Assembly: GCA_963754535.1 (NCBI GenBank) | Contig: CAVWGG010000006.1 | Coordinates: forward strand, 1-64,000 | Source: RPQJ01 sp963754535 | Lineage (GTDB): Bacteria; Pseudomonadota; Gammaproteobacteria; Steroidobacterales; Steroidobacteraceae | DNA: 64,000 bases | Reading direction: 5' to 3' | In this document: piece by piece, positions 57,437 to 64,000 of the stretch | Position numbering within the stretch: position 1 is the stretch's first letter | Layout of the letters: each line of letters opens with the position of its first letter | Program-made: the position numbers and the translations under genes | Notes under the pieces: generated by a model | What the model was told of the DNA's origin: nothing | Database searches by the model: none | The model's input: only the letters and a program-made list of their open reading frames with translations

Positions 57437-57542
57437 GAAGACCTCCGACGGCCGCACCCCGCCGCGGATTTCACCTACTGGCCCGACGGCCGCGCTATGC
57501 CGCGACAATCCGGAACCAGTCCAATCGTTGCCGGAGTCCGTC

Positions 57543-58028
57543 ATGACCCAAGCCGCCATCCTCGAAGGCCTCAGCAAATCCAAGCTGGCTAGCGAGATGA
57601 CCGAAGACCAGCGCAAGACCCTTGCCGCGGTCATGACCTTGCGCGATTTCGCCGCGGGCGAACTGCTGGTCCGCGAAGGCGACAGCGACGACCACCTTTA
57701 CGTCGTGGCGGCCGGTGGCGTGGCCGTGGTCAAGGCAGCCGGCACCGACAACGAAGTCACGCTCAACGTGCTCAAGCCGGGCGACGTGGTCGGCGAACTG
57801 TCGTTCCTCGACGGCGCGACGCGTTACGCCTCCCTGGTGGCGCTGGACGGCACGCGCGTGCTCGGCCTGAGCCGCGGCGACCTCGAAGGCCTGCTCGACA
57901 GCCACCCCCACGTGGTCTACCGCGTCATGCGCGCGATCGTCCGCGTCGTGCACGAGTTGCAGCGTCGGCTCTCGATGCAGACCGCTGAACTGACGAACTA
58001 CCTCTACAAGACCCACGGCCGGTACTGA
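57543..58028 (+). CDS. Cyclic-nucleotide-binding-domain protein
   Basis: A 161-residue protein that is essentially one cNMP-binding beta-barrel plus a terminal helix. It has FAAGELLVREGDSDDHLYVVAAG, LKPGDVVGELSFLDGATRYASLVAL (the phosphate-binding cassette with GELSFLDG and an Arg before Y) and an RVVHELQRRLS helix. There is no DNA-binding domain, so it is not a full Crp. It may sense a nucleotide and act on a partner protein. GGAG is seen before the ATG. The Anbu operon follows after 173 bases. Confidence 0.88.
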   Translation: MTQAAILEGLSKSKLASEMTEDQRKTLAAVMTLRDFAAGELLVREGDSDDHLYVVAAGGVAVVKAAGTDNEVTLNVLKPGDVVGELSFLDGATRYASLVALDGTRVLGLSRGDLEGLLDSHPHVVYRVMRAIVRVVHELQRRLSMQTAELTNYLYKTHGRY

Positions 58029-58155
58029 ACCGTCCGTCAGACGCCTGCCACACGAGCGGCAAGCTTCGCACCAAATTGGGTCGCGACGGTCGATCCACTC
58101 CCTTTCCCTGCACCACTTGGGCGCAGGAAGGGCCGGATCGTGAGCGTTTTGGGCT

Positions 58156-58171
58156 TGGCACGATTCTCGCT
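58156..58171 (+). promoter_or_regulatory. Sigma54 (RpoN)-type promoter upstream of the Anbu cluster
   Basis: TGGCACGATTCTCGCT matches the -24/-12 consensus TGGCACG-N4-TTGCW at 11 of 12 defined positions, with GG and GC correctly spaced. The expected start of transcription is near 58183, about 20 bases before the putative ATG. An activator binding site further upstream was not identified; TTCCCTGCACCACTTGGGCGCAGGAA at about 58102-58127 (described here by its arms TTCC-TGC and GCAGGAA) is a possible inverted repeat. Confidence 0.7.
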
Positions 58172-58201
58172 AGAGCGAATCGGACCTGCTGCCGACGCTC
58201 A

Positions 58202-59633
58202 ATGGAACCTGCCGCCAATCCAGCCGTGCCTTATGACGAGATGTACACCGCCGACGGGCAGGTGCGCGCGCCCTATGCGCGTCTATTCCGACTGGCTGAT
58301 CCGCGAACCCGAGGACGCGCTGCGACAGAAGCGCGCTGAAGCCGACAGCCTCTTTCACCGCGTGGGCATCACGTTCGCCGTGTACGGCGAGCAGGACGGC
58401 AACGAGCGGCTGATTCCGTTCGACATCGTGCCGCGCATCCTCTCGGCCGACGAGTGGCGCAAGCTCGCGGCCGGCCTGCGCCAGCGCGTGCAGGCGCTCA
58501 ACGCGTTCATTGCGGACATCTATCACGGCCAGGACATCCTGCGCGCCGGCATCCTGAGTCCCGAGCAGATCTTCTGCAACGACCAGTACCGCCCCGAAAT
58601 GCAGGGGCTCGACGTTCCCGGCGGCATCTACGCCCACATCGCCGGCATCGACGTGGTGCGCGCGGGCCAGGGCGAGTTCTACGTCCTCGAAGACAACCTG
58701 CGCGTGCCATCCGGCGTGTCGTACATGCTCGAAGACCGCAAGATGATGATGCGGCTCTTCCCCGAACTGTTCGCCCTCAATCGCGTCGCGCCCGTCGAGC
58801 ACTATCCGGACCGGTTGCTGGAGAACCTGGCGAGCGTCGCGCCCGCGGGTGTGGCCGCGCCGGTGGTCGTCGTGCTGACCCCGGGTGCGCACAACAGCGC
58901 CTACTTCGAACACGCGTTCCTCGCGCAGCAGATGGGCGTCGAACTCGTCGAAGGCCAGGACCTGTTCGTGCGCGGCGGCTTCGTCTACATGCGGACCACG
59001 CAGGGCCCGCAGCGCGTCGACGTCATCTATCGCCGCATCGACGACGACTTCCTCGACCCGCTCGTCTTCCGCTCGGACTCGGCACTGGGCGTGCCCGGCC
59101 TGATGTCCGCGTATCGGGCCGGCCGCGTGACCATCGCCAACGCGATCGGCACCGGCATCGCGGACGACAAGTCGATCTACCCCTACGTGCCGGACATGGT
59201 GCGTTTCTACCTCGGCGAGGAGCCGCTGCTGTCGAACGTGCCGACGCGCATCCTGCGCAAGCCGGACGACCTCGCCTACACGCTCGCGCACCTCGACGAA
59301 CTGGTGGTGAAGGAAGTGCACGGCGCCGGCGGCTACGGGATGCTGATCGGACCGACCGCCTCGCAGGCGGAACGCGAGGACTTCCGCCTGCGCATTCTCG
59401 CGGCACCCGAGAAATACATCGCGCAACCGACGCTGGCGCTGTCGACCTGCCCGACGTTCGTCGAACAAGGCGTGGCGCCGCGCCACATCGACCTGCGGCC
59501 GTTCGTGCTGTCGGGCAAGGAGATCACGATCGTTCCCGGCGGACTGACGCGCGTCGCGTTGCGAGCCGGCTCGCTCGTCGTGAACTCGTCGCAGGGCGGC
59601 GGCACGAAAGACACCTGGGTGCTGGAGGGCTGA
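58202..59633 (+). CDS. Circularly permuted ATP-grasp protein (DUF404/DUF407), frameshifted near 58279
   Basis: A protein of about 477 residues of the circularly permuted ATP-grasp type 2 family. The body has RILSADEWRKLAAGLRQRV, VLEDNLRVPSGVSYMLEDR, VYMRTTQGPQRVDVIYRRID and VVKEVHGAGGYGMLIGP (ATP-grasp loop). Its expected N-terminus, PYDEMYTADGQVRAPYARL, lies in another frame that begins at the ATG at 58202; adding one base in the GCGCG run at 58276-58282 joins it to VYSDWLIREPEDAL. The family is thought to ligate amino groups to carboxylates, perhaps making a small peptide. First gene of the Anbu cluster. Confidence 0.88.
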
Positions 59634-59637
59634 CCGC

Positions 59638-60592
59638 GTGCTGAGCCGCACCGCCGATCACGTCTTCTGGCTCGGGCGCTACGCCGAGCGCGCGGAGAAT
59701 CTCGCGCGCACGCTCGACGTGCAGTACCGGCTTGTCGTTGCTGCCGCGCAAGAGCACCAGCGAAGGCGTCGGCTGGGGCCTGACGCTCTCGACGCTGAGC
59801 TTCGCCGACGAGTACGCCGCACGCTTCGGCGAGGACTACGAGACGCATCGCGTCATCGACTTCCTGGCGTTCGACCGCGAAAATCCGTCGAGCATCCTGA
59901 ACTGCCTGCGCGCGGCGCGCGAGAACGCCCGCGCCGTGCGCGGCTCGATCTCGAGCGAGATGTGGGAGACCTTCAACGCCACCTGGCTCGAGGCCCGCAG
60001 CAATGCGCCAAGCCGGTTTTCGACCCGCAACGTGGCCGAGTTCATCGAGTGGGTGAAATACCGCGCGCACCTCGCCCGCGGCGTCGTGCTCGGCTCGATG
60101 CTGCGTGACGAGGGCTACCACTTCATGCAGATGGGCACGTTCCTCGAACGCGCCGACGGCGTCGCTCGCCTGCTGCGCATCCGGCTCGCCTGCGAAGCCA
60201 CCGACAACGACGGCGAACCGGTGACGCACGACTACCTGCCGTGGACCGTGCTGCTGCGGGCGCTGTCCGCCTACGAAATCTTCCGCCGCGTCTCACGCGA
60301 CCGCGTCACGCCGATGCACGTGGTCGAGTTCGCTGCATTCCGGCCCGACGTGCCGCGATCGCTGCTCCGCTCCGCCGAACTCGTGTTCGACAACCTGGCC
60401 GCCGTCGCCAACACGCAGTCCGGCGAAACGCAGCGTCGCGCCGGCGTGCTGCATTCGATGCTGCGCTTCGGGACACTCGACATGCTCGGTGCCGGCGGCG
60501 CGGAAACCTTCCTGCAGGACGTGAGCGCGCGCGTGTGGGACCTGAACGAGCGCATCGGCCGCGATTTCCTCGGCCACGTCGTTCCCACCTGA
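59638..60592 (+). CDS. Alpha-E domain protein, frameshifted near 59731
   Basis: An all-helical protein of about 318 residues. The first frame starts at a GTG and reads LSRTADHVFWLGRYAERAEN, the typical alpha-E start, to DVQYRL. The other frame continues SLLPRKSTSEGVGW and runs to GHVVPT, with RSNAPSRFSTRN and MQMGTFLERADGVARLL. One extra C near 59731 accounts for the shift. Alpha-E proteins always go with the permuted ATP-grasp and transglutaminase-like genes, and probably act as partners of the ligase. Its start lies 4 bases after the ATP-grasp stop. Confidence 0.87.
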
Positions 60593-60614
60593 CGGCCGCA
60601 ACCCAGGGCACGCC

Positions 60615-61463
60615 ATGCAGCTGCACATCCGTCACGAGACCTGTTACGTCTACGAAGAGACCGTGAGCTACAGCATCCAGTCGCTGAAGCTCACGCCGCG
60701 GGCCGAGCGCGGGCAGCGCGTGCTGTCCTGGCGCATCACGCTGCCGGGCGAACGGCTCGAGCAGATCGACCCGTACGGCAACGTCACGCACGTCGTGACG
60801 ATGGAAGCGCCGCACAAGGAAATGCGGATCGTCGTCGAAGGCATCGCCGACATCGCGCCCGACGACGCGGGCAACCGCACGATGCCGCCGATGGACGGTG
60901 AACTTTCGCATCTCGCGTTCCTCGCGCCGACGGCGCTGACGCGGGCCAACAGCAGCCTGCGCGAGATCGCCGAGCGTCACCTGGGGCGTCATCCGCCCTC
61001 ACGGGCGACGCTGCTCGACCTCGTGGCGGGCGTGCGCAAAGCGGTCGAGTACCAGCCCGGGGTCACCGACGTCAGCCATTCCGCGGCCGAAGTGCTGGAA
61101 CTCGGCTCCGGCGTCTGCCAGGACCAGGCCCACGTGTACGTCGCATGTTGCCGGGCTGCGGGCATTCCTGCCCGCTACGTCAGTGGCTACGTCTACACCG
61201 GGGAAACCGGCGAGGTCGCAAGCCACGCCTGGGTGGACGCCTGGATCGGCGGCGACGACGGCTGGCTGAGCCTCGACGTCACGCATGGCGAAGCGGCAGG
61301 CGCCGCGCATTGCCGGCTCGCCGTCGGGCGCGACTACCTCGACGCCGCACCGGTGCGCGGCGTGCGCCGCGGCGGTGGGCGCGAACAATTGAGCGTCGCG
61401 GTCAAACTGGCCGCCTTTGGCGGAGCCACCCCTCCACTGGCCAGCTCCCATCAGCAACAGTGA
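60615..61463 (+). CDS. Transglutaminase-like cysteine peptidase
   Basis: A 282-residue protein with an N-terminal beta domain (about 1-90; QLHIRHETCYVYEETVSYS) and a transglutaminase-fold core. The catalytic triad is Cys168 in GSGVCQDQAH, His204 in SHAWVDAW and Asp221 in LSLDVTHG. Family members in this cluster are predicted to hydrolyse or form amide bonds, possibly acting on the peptide made by the ATP-grasp partner. It lies 22 bases after the alpha-E gene. No signal peptide, so cytoplasmic. Confidence 0.92.
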   Translation: MQLHIRHETCYVYEETVSYSIQSLKLTPRAERGQRVLSWRITLPGERLEQIDPYGNVTHVVTMEAPHKEMRIVVEGIADIAPDDAGNRTMPPMDGELSHLAFLAPTALTRANSSLREIAERHLGRHPPSRATLLDLVAGVRKAVEYQPGVTDVSHSAAEVLELGSGVCQDQAHVYVACCRAAGIPARYVSGYVYTGETGEVASHAWVDAWIGGDDGWLSLDVTHGEAAGAAHCRLAVGRDYLDAAPVRGVRRGGGREQLSVAVKLAAFGGATPPLASSHQQQ

Positions 61464-61545
61464 GCACCTGCCGCCGGGTTCGCGCTTTGCAGCGGCATCG
61501 CTGCGGGCCTACCATTCGTACCCTCACCGCACCACCGGATCCCAC

Positions 61546-62340
61546 ATGACGTATTGCGTAGCGATGCTGCTGGATGCGGGCCTCGTGTTCCTGTCGGACT
61601 CGCGCACCAACGCCGGCGTCGACCAGATCAACACGTTCCGCAAGACCACGGTGTTCGAGCGCGCGGGCGACCGCGTGATCGTGCTGATGTCGGCCGGCAA
61701 CCTCGCCATCACTCAGGGCGCGCTCAACCTGCTGGCCGAACGCATGAGTTCGCAGAGTGACGCCAACCTGCTCAACTGCCCGAACCTGTTCGAAGCGGCG
61801 CGGTGCGTCGGCAGCGCCATGCGCGAAATGCACCAGCGCGACGCCGAGGCGCTGCGGCTGCAGGGCATCGAATTCAATGCTTCCTTCATCCTGGGCGGCC
61901 AGATCAAGGGCGAGACCCCGCGTCTCTTCCACATCTACGCCGCGGGCAATTTCGTCGAAGCCACGCCCGACACGTCTTACTTCCAGATCGGCGAGTCGAA
62001 GTACGGCAAGCCGATCATCGACCGCGTGATCCGCCGCAGCATGCCGCTGAGCGAAGCGGCGAAGTGCGCGCTGATCTCGATGGATTCGACGATCCGCTCG
62101 AATCTTTCCGTCGGCCTGCCGCTCGACCTGGTGATCGTCCGGCGCGACGAATGCCGCGTCAGCAGCCACGTCGACATCGATTCGACCAACGAATACTTCC
62201 AGCGCATCCGCGAGCGCTGGGGCGAGGCGCTGCGCGAAATCTTCAGCGAATTGCCGAATCCCGACTGGCTGATGACGTCGCCTCCGGAACCGGGCCGGCT
62301 GGCACCGCCGCCTTCGCGGCTGCAGCCGCGCGCCAAGTGA
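61546..62340 (+). CDS. Anbu, bacterial proteasome homologue
   Basis: A 264-residue protein of the Anbu (ancestral beta subunit) family. The sequence starts MTYCVAML, so removal of Met would leave Thr as the N-terminal nucleophile. LVFLSDSRTNAGVDQI supplies the Asp and Arg of the active site, and a Lys lies in TFRKTTVFERAGDRVIV. GKPIIDRVIRRS and SMDSTIRSNLSVGLP fit the family. Anbu forms ring-like or helical assemblies and is almost always encoded with the three genes found upstream here. An 82-base gap separates it from the transglutaminase gene, so an extra promoter is possible. Confidence 0.93.
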   Translation: MTYCVAMLLDAGLVFLSDSRTNAGVDQINTFRKTTVFERAGDRVIVLMSAGNLAITQGALNLLAERMSSQSDANLLNCPNLFEAARCVGSAMREMHQRDAEALRLQGIEFNASFILGGQIKGETPRLFHIYAAGNFVEATPDTSYFQIGESKYGKPIIDRVIRRSMPLSEAAKCALISMDSTIRSNLSVGLPLDLVIVRRDECRVSSHVDIDSTNEYFQRIRERWGEALREIFSELPNPDWLMTSPPEPGRLAPPPSRLQPRAK

Positions 62341-62436
62341 CGCATTCCCGCTACCGGCATCGGTAAAAGACCGGAGCGAGACCGCCGGCCGTCCCGTTAG
62401 AATTCGCGCTCCCCCGCAACCACAGGTTTGCACCGA

Positions 62437-63771
62437 ATGTCCGCGATCCGACTGGCCTGGCTGCTGGTGCTGTTCTGCATTTCCGGTCTCGCGGGCGCCG
62501 CGACAGACGATCCGAAGTCCGACGACTTCTGGTACGGCACCGCCCAGGACGGCACAGCCACCGTCCGGCTGTACTACTTCTACTCACCGACCTGCCCGCA
62601 CTGCCAGGCAGCAAAGCCGTTCATCGCCGGACTCGAGACCAGGTACCCGTGGCTGAAGGTCGAGCGTTACGTAGTGAAGGACAATCGCGCCAACGCGCGT
62701 TTCTACTTCGACACGGCACAGTCACTCGGGGTCGAGGCGCTATCAGTCCCCGGAATCGTGTTCTGCCGCCAGGTGATGATCGGCTACGACTCCGAAGCGA
62801 CCACCGGCAAGCAACTCGAGGACGCCCTCACCGCCTGCCATGACCGGCGGCTCGCGAATCCGGGAGCGCCCGACCCGGTGGCCGGCGGTGTTGCAGGCGC
62901 AGCCGGCGGCGCGACGCAGGTCTCGGCGGCCGAGGAAAAGGCCGGCACGACCATCAACGTGCCGTTCGTCGGCCAGGTGGATGCGAAGGCACTTTCGCTG
63001 CCCATCCTGACGCTCGTGCTCGCGGGCATGGACGCGTTCAACCCCTGCGCGTTCTTCGTGCTGCTGTTCCTGCTGAGCCTGCTCGTGCATGCAAAGAGCC
63101 GCACGCGCATGGCGATCGTCGGCGGCACCTTCGTGCTGTTCTCGGGTCTCGTCTATTTCGTCTTCATGGCCGCGTGGCTCAACGTCTTCCTGATCGCGGG
63201 CGAATTGCGCGTGATCACGTTCGTGGCCGGGCTGCTCGCGCTCACGGTCGCGGCGCTCAACATCAAGGACTACTTCTGGTTCAAGGCGGGCCCGAGCCTG
63301 TCGATCCCGGACGCCGCCAAGCCCGGCCTGTTCAAGCGCATGCGCGAGGTGGTCGCCTCGGGCAGCATCGGCCCGATGCTGGTCAGCACCGTGCTGCTCG
63401 CCATCGTCGCCAATTCCTACGAACTGCTCTGCACCGCGGGCTTCCCGATGGTGTACACGCGGGCGCTGACGCTCGCGAACCTCGAGTCGTGGCAGTACTA
63501 TGCATGGCTCGCGGCTTACAACGTGATCTACGTGCTGCCGCTGCTCGCGATCGTGACGGTTTTCACCAGGACCATGGGTGCACGCAAGTTGAGCGAATCG
63601 GAAGGCCGCCTGCTCAAGCTGATCTCCGGCTTCATGATGCTGGGGTTCGGCGTCATGCTGCTGGTCGCGCCCGGCCTGCTCACCAACGCGCTCGCCTCGA
63701 TCCTCGTGCTGGCTGCCGCCGTCGGCGCCTCCCTGGTCGTGGCCCGGGTGGCCGCGCCGCGCCCGGCCTGA
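62437..63771 (+). CDS. Thioredoxin-like/DsbD-type membrane thiol protein
   Basis: A 444-residue protein: a signal-like N-terminus (about 1-21), a periplasmic thioredoxin-like domain with CPHC at 53-56 (YYFYSPTCPHC) and then about six to eight membrane helices. Two membrane cysteines, Cys204 in FNPCAFF and Cys332 in ELLCTAGFP, match the CcdA/DsbD electron-passing pair. It may carry reducing power across the inner membrane for cytochrome c maturation or thiol repair. The domain order is reversed compared with DsbD, where the thioredoxin domain is C-terminal. A TAGAAT at 62398-62403 may be its -10 box. Confidence 0.88.
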   Translation: MSAIRLAWLLVLFCISGLAGAATDDPKSDDFWYGTAQDGTATVRLYYFYSPTCPHCQAAKPFIAGLETRYPWLKVERYVVKDNRANARFYFDTAQSLGVEALSVPGIVFCRQVMIGYDSEATTGKQLEDALTACHDRRLANPGAPDPVAGGVAGAAGGATQVSAAEEKAGTTINVPFVGQVDAKALSLPILTLVLAGMDAFNPCAFFVLLFLLSLLVHAKSRTRMAIVGGTFVLFSGLVYFVFMAAWLNVFLIAGELRVITFVAGLLALTVAALNIKDYFWFKAGPSLSIPDAAKPGLFKRMREVVASGSIGPMLVSTVLLAIVANSYELLCTAGFPMVYTRALTLANLESWQYYAWLAAYNVIYVLPLLAIVTVFTRTMGARKLSESEGRLLKLISGFMMLGFGVMLLVAPGLLTNALASILVLAAAVGASLVVARVAAPRPA

Positions 63772-63786
63772 GCGTCGCGGGCCCGG

Positions 63787-64000
63787 ATGCAGGCAGCCGC
63801 AACCGATTCGCACGCTGACGCGCTCCAGCGCATCCGGGTCCTGCTGGGCCCGGCGGGCTGCATCGACGCGCCCGAGCTGACGGCGCGCTTCCTGACGGAT
63901 TTCCGCGGCCTTTACCGGGGCGCCACCCCCTTCGTTGCGTGTCCAGCGACGACCGCCGAGGTATCGCAGGTGCTCGCGCTCTGCAACGAGGCGCGCATTG
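63787..64000 (+). CDS. FAD-linked oxidase (D-lactate/glycolate dehydrogenase-like), 5' part only
   Basis: The start of a gene running off the right edge; 71 codons are seen. After a variable N-terminus come RIRVLLGPAGCID, FLTDFRGLYRGATPFVACP and TTAEVSQVLALCNEARI, the entry to the FAD-binding PCMH fold seen in GlcD-type and 2-hydroxyglutarate dehydrogenases. It starts 15 bases after the previous stop. Which substrate it uses cannot be judged from this fragment. Confidence 0.75.
   Translation, partial: MQAAATDSHADALQRIRVLLGPAGCIDAPELTARFLTDFRGLYRGATPFVACPATTAEVSQVLALCNEARI

Noticed and set aside
58170..59651. Long minus-strand open frame opposite the ATP-grasp gene
   Set aside because: No domain and fully antisense to a conserved gene of a known cluster.

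Overview
The window is about 64 kb of high-GC bacterial chromosome, densely packed on both strands. Five TonB-dependent receptors, HtpX, periplasmic and outer-membrane proteins, proBA, a molybdopterin cluster, Rieske and acyl-CoA catabolic genes point to an aerobic Gammaproteobacterium, perhaps near Steroidobacterales or Nevskiales; that placement is inference. No transposase, phage gene, CRISPR array or rRNA was seen.

Layout. 1-6.2 kb: a minus-strand operon of a Cys-type arylsulfatase and three outer-membrane proteins, divergent from two tandem AraC regulators. 6.3-14.7 kb: a plus-strand catabolic operon (TonB receptor, SMP-30 lactonase-like, SDR, acyl-CoA ligase, SCP-x-type thiolase, anaerobic sulfatase-maturating enzyme). 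14.9-20 kb: a TonB receptor divergent from a Rieske oxygenase plus MaoC hydratase, with a ferredoxin converging on them. 20-24 kb: a thiamine-salvage operon (TPP riboswitch, TonB receptor, YkoF-like protein, PnuT-like transporter, thiamine-kinase-like protein). 24-29 kb: PhzF, ModF-like ABC protein, MBL hydrolase, amidohydrolase. 29-36 kb: TPR-sulfotransferase, two TonB receptors, tRNA-Arg. 36-43 kb: mmsA, a small secreted protein and a molybdopterin operon ending in a MoaE-MoeB-rhodanese fusion. 43-47 kb: acyl-CoA dehydrogenase coupled to proB-proA. 47-50.7 kb: acidic protein, GNAT, CHAD, winged-helix protein, htpX. 50.8-57.2 kb: photolyase and a membrane-lipid modification cluster resembling singlet-oxygen regulons. 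57.2-57.5 kb: two long hairpins with mutually complementary loops. 57.5-62.3 kb: a cyclic-nucleotide-binding protein and an Anbu proteasome-homologue cluster behind a sigma54-like promoter. The end holds a thioredoxin/DsbD-like membrane protein and the start of an FAD-linked oxidase.

The first 20 kb reads as uptake and breakdown of an unidentified, probably sulfated, hydrophobic or aromatic compound: receptor and channels for entry, sulfatase with its maturase, then CoA activation, oxidation and thiolysis. The substrate cannot be named from sequence.

Caution: about ten single-base frameshifts interrupt otherwise well conserved genes, including htpX. Two are explained by one base missing from a G or C run. 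I read them as sequencing or assembly indels and annotate those genes across the shift.
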